Translations under genes and position numbers: made by a program
Notes under the pieces: model-generated
What the model saw: only the letters and a program-made list of their open reading frames with translations
Told to the model about the DNA's origin: nothing
Database searches by the model: none
In this document: piece after piece, positions 55,402 to 64,000 of the stretch
Position numbering within the stretch: the first letter of the stretch is position 1
Layout of the letters: each line of letters begins with the position of its first letter
NCBI GenBank assembly: GCA_016706545.1
Contig: JADJJK010000075.1
Location: 124,001-188,000, forward strand
Length of the DNA: 64,000 bases
Direction: 5' to 3'
DNA from: Myxococcales bacterium
GTDB taxonomy: Bacteria; Myxococcota_A; Polyangia; Haliangiales; Haliangiaceae

Positions 55402-56778
55402 ATGGTTGCACGCCTCACCTTCCTCGGCGCGGCGCGCGGGGTCACCGGGAGTTGCTATCACCTCGAGGTGGACGGCGCCGGCCTGCTGGTGGACTGCGGC
55501 ACCTTCCAGGGCGACCGCGACGCCGAGCGCCGAAACCGCGAGCCGCTGGCCATCGACGTGCCCGGGGTGCTGGCGCTGGTCTTGACCCACGGCCACCTCG
55601 ATCACGTCGGCCGCACGCCGATGCTGGCGCGCGCCGGCTTCGCCGGCAAGGTGCTGGGCCACGGCGCCACCCTCGATATCGCGCGGGTCATCCTGGATGA
55701 CTCCGCCAAGCTGGCGCGCCGGGATCCGGCAGGGCCGGCGTACGGCGCAGAGGACGTGGAGGCGATGGCCTCCCGCATGTCGGCCCTCCCCGGGTACCGC
55801 AAGCCGGTGCGGGTGGGCCCGTTCTCGATCACGCTGTATGACGCCGGCCACATCCTCGGGAGCTCCTCGGTGCGCGTGGAGTGGAGCTCGGGCGGACAGC
55901 CGCGCGCCATCCTGTTCTCCGGGGATCTCGGGGTCGCCGGCGCGCCGCTCTTGCGCGACCCCAACACCGCCTGGGATCCAGCGCGGGACTCGGTGGACTT
56001 CGTGGTCACGGAGTCCACGTACGGCGACCGGCTGCATGGCCCGCGCAGCGAGGTGCGCGACGAGCTGCAGCGCGTGGTGGAGCGCGCGGTTCGCGACGGC
56101 GGCAAGGTGCTGATCCCAGCCTTCTCCATCGGCCGCACCCAGGAGATCCTCTACGAGCTCAACGCCATGGTCGAGGCCGGCAAGCTGGCCGGGATCCCGG
56201 TGGTGGTGGATGGCCCGCTGGGCCTCTCGGCGACCCGCATCTACGAGCGCCACACCGACTGCTATGACGACCAGGCGATGCAGCTCCTGCGTCGCGGTGA
56301 CCGCCCGCTGGAGTTCGACTCGCTGCACAGCGCAGGCGACGCGCGCGCCTCGCGGGCCGCGGTGGAGCTGGATGGGCCTGCCATCATCATCGCCGGCTCC
56401 GGCATGTGCCAGGGCGGTCGCATTCGCCACCACCTGCAGCGCCACTTGCCAGATCCGCGCACCGACGTGTTGCTGGTGGGGTATCAGGCAGGCCGCACGC
56501 TCGGGCGCGATCTGCAAGAAGGCCGCAAGCAGGTCTACCTCGACGGCGAGGAGGTGGAGGTGCGCGCGCGCGTGACCACCATCAGCGGGCTGTCCGCGCA
56601 CGCCGACCGCGACGGCCTGGCCGACTGGTTCTCGCACCTGCCGCGGCGCCCTGGGGCCGCGGCGTTCGTCACCCATGGCGAGGAGCCGCAGTCCCGCGCC
56701 TTCGCCCGCCGGCTGTCCGACCGCTTCGGCGTGCGCGCCGAGGTCCCCGCGATGGGCGAGGTGGCCAAGCTAGATTGA
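55402..56778 (+). CDS. Beta-lactamase-fold / beta-CASP RNA exonuclease
   Basis: The 458-residue protein has LTHGHLDHVGR in the metallo-beta-lactamase domain, the later HIL(G)SS and FSGDLG motifs, a beta-CASP insertion, and the C-terminal SGLSAHADRDGLADW and THGEEPQS metal-binding motifs. It belongs to the RNase J/CPSF-73-like family that acts on RNA. The ATG at 55402 gives the standard MVARLTFLGAARGVTGSCY N-terminus. It diverges from the Nudix gene with an 86-bp gap. Confidence 0.92.
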   Translation: MVARLTFLGAARGVTGSCYHLEVDGAGLLVDCGTFQGDRDAERRNREPLAIDVPGVLALVLTHGHLDHVGRTPMLARAGFAGKVLGHGATLDIARVILDDSAKLARRDPAGPAYGAEDVEAMASRMSALPGYRKPVRVGPFSITLYDAGHILGSSSVRVEWSSGGQPRAILFSGDLGVAGAPLLRDPNTAWDPARDSVDFVVTESTYGDRLHGPRSEVRDELQRVVERAVRDGGKVLIPAFSIGRTQEILYELNAMVEAGKLAGIPVVVDGPLGLSATRIYERHTDCYDDQAMQLLRRGDRPLEFDSLHSAGDARASRAAVELDGPAIIIAGSGMCQGGRIRHHLQRHLPDPRTDVLLVGYQAGRTLGRDLQEGRKQVYLDGEEVEVRARVTTISGLSAHADRDGLADWFSHLPRRPGAAAFVTHGEEPQSRAFARRLSDRFGVRAEVPAMGEVAKLD

Positions 56779-56801
56779 TCCCGCGGCCCGCCAGGCGGCG
56801 G

Positions 56802-57014
56802 CTACAGCGCGTGGACCTTCTTGACGCGGAAGTACGCGCCCATCATGCCGATGCCCATGCGGTTCTTGTCGAGCTCGCCGGTGAGCTCCGCGCGCTGCCC
56901 ATCCTTGAGCAGCGCGACCTCCCCTTCGAGCTGGTAGTGAACGCCCTTCTCCGTCTCCATCACCCAGTGCCCACCCTCGAGATCGCTGCGACGGACCGTA
57001 CCGGTGACCTTCAT
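56802..57014 (-). CDS. Small hypothetical protein
   Basis: The 70-residue protein starts MKVTGTVRRSDLEGGHWVMETEKG, with a GAGGAG ribosome binding site about 7 bases before ATG 57014; the longer frame is rejected. It is a single small beta-rich domain (OB-like guess), with a C-terminal GAYFRVKKVHAL. It resembles small proteins annotated DUF5818, but this is from memory of the pattern and is not firm. The neighbours do not suggest a role. Confidence 0.65.
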   Translation of the reverse strand: MKVTGTVRRSDLEGGHWVMETEKGVHYQLEGEVALLKDGQRAELTGELDKNRMGIGMMGAYFRVKKVHAL

Positions 57015-57138
57015 GGCTGACTCCTCGGTTCCAAGGGACCGATGCCCAAACGGTAGCATGCGCGCGCGCAGGAACTAGCAAGAAGCAGGCGACGACGAAG
57101 CGATCGTGGCAGGATGCCCCTTCTCCCGAGCGAGCCAC

Positions 57139-58512
<1,374 letters not shown>

Positions 58513-58554
58513 GCCGCCCAGGTGGCTCGCCCCAGACCCTCAGAGGACCAACGG

Positions 58555-59700
58555 ATGATCCCTTGCCAGCGGCACGCCTTCGATATCCCGGACGATGTGG
58601 CCTACTTCAACTGCGCGTACATGGCGCCCACCCTCAAGGTGGTTCGTCAGGCGGCCGAGGACGCGCTCGCCCGCACCAGCCAACCCTGGCGGGTGACCCC
58701 GATGGACTTCTTCGCGCCGCCGGAGCGCGCGCGCGCGCTGTTCGCGCAGCTCATCGGCGCCACCGCGGACGACGTCGCCATCGTGTCCTCGGCCTCGTAC
58801 GGCATCTCCACCGCGGCCAAGAACCTGCGGCTGCGCCGGGGCCAGAGCATCCTCCTGCTCGAGGGGGAGTTCCCCTCCAACGTCTACCCGTGGTACGAGC
58901 TGGCGCGGCGCGATGGCGGCACCCTGCGCTTTGTGCCCAGGCCGCAGGACGGCGACTGGACCGCCGCCATCCTGCGCGCGCTCGACGACGAGGTGGCGAT
59001 CGCCGCGCTGCCGCACTGCCACTGGACCGATGGCAGCCTGGTCGATCTGGCGCGCGTGAGCCCGGCGCTGCAGGAGCGAGGCGCCAGGCTGGTGCTGGAC
59101 GTCACGCAGTCGCTGGGTGCGCTGCCGCTGGACGTCTCACGCATCAAGGTCGACTTTCTGGCCTGCGCTGCCTACAAGTGGCTACTTGGCCCCAATGGCC
59201 TGTCCTTTCTGTACGCCTCGCCGGAGCACCACAACGGAGATCCGCTCGACTACAACTGGATCAACCGCGAGCGCTCGGAGGACTTCGCAGGGCTGGTGAA
59301 CTACCGCGAGGGCTATCAGGCCGGCGCTCGCCGCTACGACGTCGGCGAGCGCTCGAGCTTCGTGCTCATCCCCATGGCCATCGCCGCGCTGGAGCAGCTC
59401 CTGGCCTGGACTCCGGAAGCCATCATGGACACGCTGGGCGCGGTGACCGACGAGCTGGCCGCGCGGCTGTTGCCGCTGGGCGTGCATAGCCTGCCGGCGC
59501 CGCTGCGCGCGCGGCACATCCTGGGGGTGCAGTTCGCGGAAGGCGGAGAGCGCATGGCCGCCATGGTCGAGCAGCTGCGCGCGCGCAAGGTCTTTGTCAG
59601 CGTGCGCGGGCAGACCGCGCGCCTGGCACCGCACCTGTGGACGAACCAGCAGGACGTCGAGCGGCTGCTGGCCGCCGTCGCCGACCTGCGCCCGCGCTGA
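58555..59700 (+). CDS. Class-V aminotransferase (PLP)
   Basis: The 381-residue protein belongs to the class V aminotransferase / cysteine desulfurase fold. It has the PLP-binding lysine at about 208 in AYKWLLGPNG, the N-terminal AYFNCAYMAP, and DVTQSLGALPLDV before it. No catalytic Cys loop of the NifS type is seen, so transamination or related lyase chemistry is likely. The ATG at 58555 follows AGAGGA by about 8 bases. It follows sdaA by 42 bp, perhaps with a role in serine or related amino acid metabolism. Confidence 0.9.
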   Translation: MIPCQRHAFDIPDDVAYFNCAYMAPTLKVVRQAAEDALARTSQPWRVTPMDFFAPPERARALFAQLIGATADDVAIVSSASYGISTAAKNLRLRRGQSILLLEGEFPSNVYPWYELARRDGGTLRFVPRPQDGDWTAAILRALDDEVAIAALPHCHWTDGSLVDLARVSPALQERGARLVLDVTQSLGALPLDVSRIKVDFLACAAYKWLLGPNGLSFLYASPEHHNGDPLDYNWINRERSEDFAGLVNYREGYQAGARRYDVGERSSFVLIPMAIAALEQLLAWTPEAIMDTLGAVTDELAARLLPLGVHSLPAPLRARHILGVQFAEGGERMAAMVEQLRARKVFVSVRGQTARLAPHLWTNQQDVERLLAAVADLRPR

Positions 59701-59843
59701 TCGAAGCGCGCGGCGGGGCGCGGCGGGGCGCGCGGGATCTCCTTCTCGCACCGCCCTTCACCTCCTTCCTTCTGGCGCTTCCGGGTCACCTCGGCGGCGC
59801 GGCGACTTGTCTCTCCGCGGGCCACCGCGTAGCGTAGAAGGGC

Positions 59844-62132
59844 ATGGATGTCTTCGGTCTCGAACCGCGCCAGAGCGACTTGGCGCGCGGCATCGTGATC
59901 GTGAAGTGCGCCAACGCGCTGACCCGCGCGGAGCAGCGTCAGGTGTGGCAACACCTGGCCGCCGCCGGCATCACCGAAGACGACAGCGAGGAGACCACGC
60001 CCGACGACCAGGAGCCGCCGCTGCGCCTGCTCACCGCGCCGTGGCTGCCTCCGGCCACCGAGGAGGTTGGCGCCCAGCGCGCCGCCCTGGAGCGGGCCAA
60101 CGCGGCGTTCGCGCTGGACGCTGTGTGGTTCATCAAAGTTGAGACCGGGGTGGACGGGGAGGCCTGGCAAGAGCTGCGCGCCGCGCACCTGGCGGAGCGG
60201 CGGGAGGAGGCCGCGGCGCAGGCCGCCGGTCCCCCGCGCCGCGTCGTGGACGCCATCTTCGACGAGGCCGAGGTGCTCTACACCGCGCCGGATGCGCCGC
60301 TCACCAACCTCACGGTGTGGCCGGCGGCAGATCTGACCCCGGCGCTCGCGCGTGCGCAGGGGCCCGCGGCGGACTCCGATGACGCGCCGGCCAGCGGCTC
60401 CCTCTCAGGCTTCTCCGCCCGTGGCGCCGTTGCCTCGGGCGCGCGTCCCCGAGCGAGCGGCGAGGACCTGACCGCTGACGACGTCCATGAGGACGACGGG
60501 GACGACGGGGACGACGGGCGCGACGACTCCGGACGCGGCGACCCATCCGGCGACGCATCCGGCGCTACCTCCGGCGAGACCGTCGACGAAGAGCTCGCCG
60601 ATGATCCTCAGGCCGAGTTCGGCGACGACGCCGACGAGGACGACGACGACTCCGACGGGGACGACGACGACTCCGACGAAGACGACGGGGATGGCGACGA
60701 TCGCGACGACGGGCGCGGCTTTGGCTCCCGAGAAGACGAGGAAGACGACGACTCGGTGATGGAGCTGTTCTTGTCCGAGAGCCACTGGCGCAACGGCACT
60801 CCGCCAAGCGAGCGCTCGGTGCCCTTCCCCCTCGAGCACTACCCGGAGGTGCTCGATCAGTACGACTGGCGCGAGTTCGGCATCGCGCTCAAGCTCGGCG
60901 GCACCGCGATCGCGGGAGAAGACTCCGTCATCAATGCGTTCTTCGCGCTGTGGCTCTCGGCCTATCAGGATGAGCGCATCGAGTCCTTCGAGCCGTTCGC
61001 CCGCGCCGACGTCGCGCACGACCGCGTCCACCGCTCGGCGCTGCTCTGGGTGGAGCGCTTCACCGTCCCGGCGACGCCGGCGGATCAGGTGAGCTTCCTC
61101 ATGTGGATCATCCACCGGCTGCACGAGATCATCCCGGTGGCCTGGGCGCGCTTCGATATCCATGACGAGTCCGGCAAGGTGCGCCGCGATGAGCAGGGCG
61201 AGATCGAGCTGATCCTCGCCGGCAACCCGCTGGCGGAGCGGCTCCGCCGCTACGGCGAGAGCGAGGCCCTGTCCTGGGCGGTGGCGCAGAGCGGGTGGAC
61301 CCGCGCCGAGCTGGCGGCGATGCTGGTCGAAGCGGCGCTGGAGCATGACCCGGACAACGCGGAGTCCGCGGTCCACGCCGAGCGCCTGCTGCGCCGCGCG
61401 CTGTCCTTCGACGCCTCATCGGAGGCCACCACGTTCCTGGCGGCGGTGCTGGTGCGCCAGGGCCGCGCGCCCGAGGCGATCCTGCTCGCGCGCGAGGGCC
61501 GCTCGCCGCTGCGGCTGTTTCTGGCGCGCGAGGTGGCCGAGCACGCCGAGAGCAAGCTTGGCCAGGTGCTGCCGCTCCTCGACGCCGACACCATGGAGCG
61601 CTCCGACGACGAAGATCTGGCCGATCTGGCCCACGCCATCGCGGTCTACGCGCCCCGCCACCTGGCGGCGTATCTGGAGCGCACGCCAGCGCGGGTCACC
61701 CTCTTGCCGCACCTGTACAACGCCAGCTTCGAGCTGCGCCGCGAGCAATCCCTGGCCATCTTGCGTCGCGTGCTCAGCTTGCCCGAGCCCGACGCCACCG
61801 TGGAGGGCGCGCGGGGCGCCATGGTGATGGCGTGGAACAACGCCTGCATCCACGCGCACGCCCTGGGCGAGTACGAGCTGGCCGTGGAGCTGGCCGATCG
61901 CGGCATGCCGTTCGCGGAAGAGAACCCGCACATCTATCACTCGGCCGCGTGCGCCTACGCGGCGATGGGCCAGATCGCCCCCGCGCTCACCGCGGTGCGC
62001 AACGCCATCGCCCACGACTACGAGCACATCGAGAAGATGGAGACCGATCCGGACCTGGGCCCCCTGCACGGCCTCCCGGAGTTCTCCGCCATGTTCGCCG
62101 AGTGGCGCCACCAGCGCGCCGACCTGAACTGA
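59844..62132 (+). CDS. Acidic hypothetical protein with helical-repeat C-terminus
   Basis: The 762-residue protein has an N-terminal domain of about 170 residues without recognised motifs, an extreme Asp/Glu-rich low-complexity region (about 200-305, with DDGDDGD and DEDDDDSD runs), and a C-terminal part of about 440 residues rich in helical repeats. The tail, NACIHAHALGEYELAVELADRGMPFAEENPHIYHSAACAYAAMG followed by METDPDLGPLHGLPEF, is a typical TPR/Sel1-like ending. It may be a scaffold protein. Clean codon usage supports the gene. No partner is evident. Confidence 0.8.
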   Translation: MDVFGLEPRQSDLARGIVIVKCANALTRAEQRQVWQHLAAAGITEDDSEETTPDDQEPPLRLLTAPWLPPATEEVGAQRAALERANAAFALDAVWFIKVETGVDGEAWQELRAAHLAERREEAAAQAAGPPRRVVDAIFDEAEVLYTAPDAPLTNLTVWPAADLTPALARAQGPAADSDDAPASGSLSGFSARGAVASGARPRASGEDLTADDVHEDDGDDGDDGRDDSGRGDPSGDASGATSGETVDEELADDPQAEFGDDADEDDDDSDGDDDDSDEDDGDGDDRDDGRGFGSREDEEDDDSVMELFLSESHWRNGTPPSERSVPFPLEHYPEVLDQYDWREFGIALKLGGTAIAGEDSVINAFFALWLSAYQDERIESFEPFARADVAHDRVHRSALLWVERFTVPATPADQVSFLMWIIHRLHEIIPVAWARFDIHDESGKVRRDEQGEIELILAGNPLAERLRRYGESEALSWAVAQSGWTRAELAAMLVEAALEHDPDNAESAVHAERLLRRALSFDASSEATTFLAAVLVRQGRAPEAILLAREGRSPLRLFLAREVAEHAESKLGQVLPLLDADTMERSDDEDLADLAHAIAVYAPRHLAAYLERTPARVTLLPHLYNASFELRREQSLAILRRVLSLPEPDATVEGARGAMVMAWNNACIHAHALGEYELAVELADRGMPFAEENPHIYHSAACAYAAMGQIAPALTAVRNAIAHDYEHIEKMETDPDLGPLHGLPEFSAMFAEWRHQRADLN

Positions 62133-62136
62133 CGCG

Positions 62137-62652
62137 CTACTCCCTTGTGTCCAGTTCGGGACTAGAGGAACGCACCTCCCGGATCCACTTCTTTTCTTGA
62201 TACTGCGGGTTCTTTAGCAGTGTCAGCCACTCCGGATCGCCCGCTTTGGTACGAAAGACAGCATACTCAATCATGTCGTCTGCTGAAATCTCGACAGAAC
62301 TCCCATATTTTCCAACAAGGCACTGGATGAATCTTATTAGCTCCGATTCATCGGCCAACATGATTTCTCGGTGCCTGTCTCTTATAAATCGAAACGTCGG
62401 ACTGCCATCGGTGGGCTGAGCACGAACGTCGGATGGGACGAGCAGAACAACAACACGTCTCTCGGGCTGCAAGGGGATGGCCGCATAGTGCTCGCTGCAA
62501 GCTTGTGTAAACTCGGTCTCCGCTGCCTCGTATACGGATGGTCGAAGATCCGGATCACCACTCTTTTGTGTGAATTCAACATCTCGAATCTCTGTGATAC
62601 TGCGTCGCCATGTTGTCCGTCGCTTCGCGAGCCGAATGAGATTCCGGGGCAC
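62137..62652 (-). CDS. Hypothetical protein in the low-GC patch
   Basis: The 171-residue protein starts at GTG 62652. It is charged and contains the hydrophobic strand RRVVVLLVPSDVRA, then the helical segment ESELIRFIQCLVGKYGSSVEIS. No family is recognised. Codon use is clearly less GC-biased than the surrounding genome, and it follows the HEAT-like gene by 13 bp on the same strand. It is probably part of an acquired segment. Confidence 0.65.
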   Translation of the reverse strand: MPRNLIRLAKRRTTWRRSITEIRDVEFTQKSGDPDLRPSVYEAAETEFTQACSEHYAAIPLQPERRVVVLLVPSDVRAQPTDGSPTFRFIRDRHREIMLADESELIRFIQCLVGKYGSSVEISADDMIEYAVFRTKAGDPEWLTLLKNPQYQEKKWIREVRSSSPELDTRE

Positions 62653-62665
62653 AGATTTCTAAACC

Positions 62666-63202
62666 TTAGATGCGACTTGTGGCCTCAGCGGCGATCGATC
62701 TGATCTCATCATCTGGATCTTCCCTCTCGAGAAGGAGAAGCCTCTCCCGCACTTCATCGTCCGCTAGATGACAAGCTAGTCCGTAGATTGAACCTTCGCG
62801 AACCACTGGGTTGCTATGCCTCAGCAATGGAATGAGCACAGCCTTCACCAATTCGGTACTCTTGACCCGGCCCGCAATCTCTGCTGCGAAAGTAAGATGT
62901 GCGTCGGTCAAGCACCCTGACCCAAGAAGATCGATCAGTTGCAGAGGGTACACTTCTGCCAAATAATCAAACATGTCCTCGCAAGGCCGCCGCCAACGAG
63001 CATTAAGCTCCACTGCGACATGGGGATGGAGCATAGGGTACTGATAAGGACGTCCCCTGAGGGAATTCCTCATCGCTTCAATTCGCTTCTCTTCGATGGA
63101 CCTTGCCAGGGTTCCAACTGGCGGACCTGCGGCGTTTCCACGGCCAATCATCGAAGTTTTGCCAACAGGGGGACCTGCGACTTCGCCACGCCCGTTCATC
63201 AT
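62666..63202 (-). CDS. HEAT-repeat-like hypothetical protein
   Basis: The 178-residue protein has two N-terminal copies of a short GRGxxAGPPVG motif, then a helical region ending in HEAT-type repeats (LLRHSNPVVREGSIYGLACHLADDEVRERLLLLEREDPDDEIRSIAAEAT). Its ATG overlaps the stop of the TIGR04255-like gene (ATGA). It is lower in GC than the genome around it. It resembles proteins that occur as unassigned genes in accessory regions. Confidence 0.7.
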   Translation of the reverse strand: MMNGRGEVAGPPVGKTSMIGRGNAAGPPVGTLARSIEEKRIEAMRNSLRGRPYQYPMLHPHVAVELNARWRRPCEDMFDYLAEVYPLQLIDLLGSGCLTDAHLTFAAEIAGRVKSTELVKAVLIPLLRHSNPVVREGSIYGLACHLADDEVRERLLLLEREDPDDEIRSIAAEATSRI

Positions 63203-63816
63203 CGAAATTCCTCCAGTGCACTTTCAGTGAAGGCTTCAAAAAAACAACTGTTCTTTATCTTTCTTAGTTCGTGAAGTTCATTCCACACGCTTTCGTCTGC
63301 AGGAGAGAACATACCTTCAGAAGAAACCTCGATGTCGAAGATGAGAACCCGCGCTCTTTCACTATCACCGGGGCCGAGATGCTCGGTAATCACGCTGTGT
63401 CGCCCACCGGAGTAGGGCACAAAACGCAAATGTTGTCGAGAGGAGTGTCTTTAGCCCCTTGTGATATAAAAGGTAACTTAGTGGAGAGACCACAGAATAG
63501 TAAATTCCCAACGCGCGCGTTAACAGCGCCTCACGACTTTGGTCCAGTTATAATCCCCGTCCTCAGGAGAGCGAGATCTCTCAACATTCCAACAAAGTCT
63601 GCCAATCTCAGACTGACGAGAGGATTGGGGCTCAGATGAAGGTGAGAGTTGGAATTCAAATTGATGGTGAAATATCGGTTGAACTTCAGGGTACTCGTCG
63701 CGAACAGTAGTGCTGAAGTCTATCAGCTGTGATATAGACGTATTTGTATCTAGCACTACTCGAAAATCGAGAAGAACCTCGGAGATGGGAGCGCTGCGGA
63801 GCCGTGGGTAGTCCAT
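63199..63816 (-). pseudogene. TIGR04255-family gene, broken
   Basis: Reading leftward, the N-terminal part (63816 to about 63520; MDYPRLRSAPISEVLLDFRVVL ... RDEYPEV) matches the start of TIGR04255-family proteins, and the C-terminal part (63429-63199; ARVLIFDIEVSS ... WNELHELRKIKNSCFFEAFTESALEEF) matches their end. The central region of about 100 residues is missing, and stops occur in the connecting stretch (63520 onward). I read this as one gene with an internal deletion and frameshift. The alternative is two small proteins. Confidence 0.7.
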
Positions 63817-63916
63817 GACGCGTGTGGTTAGCCTAGCACGCCTCGCCACAAACAGACATAGGTGCTTGTAACTGTTAGCCTGCCGCCCCAAGTCCGCGAA
63901 AGTGATCGAGAAAATG

Positions 63917-64000
63917 CTACTGTAGCACCGCGTCGCCCAGGTTGTCCTGGGCCGCGCGGGTGGCCTCGTCGTAGTGGGCCCAGCACACCGGGACGTACTG
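63917..64000 (-). CDS. 3' end of a gene running off the right edge
   Basis: The minus strand is open from the right edge to a TAG at 63917-63919. It reads QYVPVCWAHYDEATRAAQDN ... GDAVLQ, in high-GC codon use unlike the patch next to it. It is the C-terminal part of an unidentified protein; too little is visible to assign a family. Confidence 0.5.
   Translation of the reverse strand, partial: QYVPVCWAHYDEATRAAQDNLGDAVLQ

Overview
The window is GC-rich chromosomal DNA from a myxobacterium-like (Myxococcota) genome. The evidence is the density of Ser/Thr-kinase, FHA, sigma-54-activator and single-receiver genes, the DUF4388-type receiver protein, OmpA proteins with thrombospondin-3 repeats, and parS sites of the GTTCCACGTGAAAC kind. 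This assignment is inferred from gene content, not from a search. The window covers the replication-origin neighbourhood: gyrB, recF, dnaN and dnaA read leftward, and rpmH, rnpA, yidD, yidC, khpB, mnmE and bioF read rightward from the same divergent region.

Layout. 1-1.7 kb holds small unknown genes. 1.9-10.6 kb is a signalling block: a kinase/receiver/acetyltransferase operon, a receiver-histidine kinase, a sigma-54 response regulator, two near-duplicate receiverless sigma-54 activators (one damaged at Walker B and in its HTH) and another receiver. 10.9-13.4 kb holds an OmpA protein and fabH. 13.6-26.3 kb is the origin region. 26.3-28.3 kb is non-coding: five parS-type sites in about 170 bp, flanked on both sides by palindromic GGGTCAAAGACCC-core repeats that point away from the parS cluster, with a decayed IS21-type istA in the right arm. 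28.7-37.9 kb holds a large receiver/DUF4388/TPR membrane protein, tsaD, rsmA, mutM, an ECF sigma with its probable anti-sigma factor, and rnhB. 38-45 kb is a leftward group of a flippase-like membrane protein, an M48 peptidase and two dynamin-like GTPases, one fused to TPRs. 45.4-51.3 kb is a leftward group of an FHA protein with a TolA-like Lys-Ala-Ala-Ala-Asp arm, three related lipoproteins and a lipidated outer-membrane-type protein. 51.3-62.1 kb is mostly metabolic (FAH, folK, a GH35-like protein, Nudix, a beta-CASP nuclease, sdaA, a class-V aminotransferase) plus an acidic TPR protein. 62.1-63.9 kb is a lower-GC accessory patch with a broken TIGR04255-like gene.

How it fits together. The origin segment carries the initiator, clamp, RecF, gyrase B, candidate DnaA-box regions on both sides of dnaA, and a centromere about 6-8 kb away. 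parA, parB, mnmG and rsmG, often near mnmE, are not in the window. The two strongest candidates for undescribed systems are the FHA/TolA-like/lipoprotein group, which looks like a trans-envelope device with a cytoplasmic phosphothreonine reader, and the dynamin pair with its membrane protein and peptidase.
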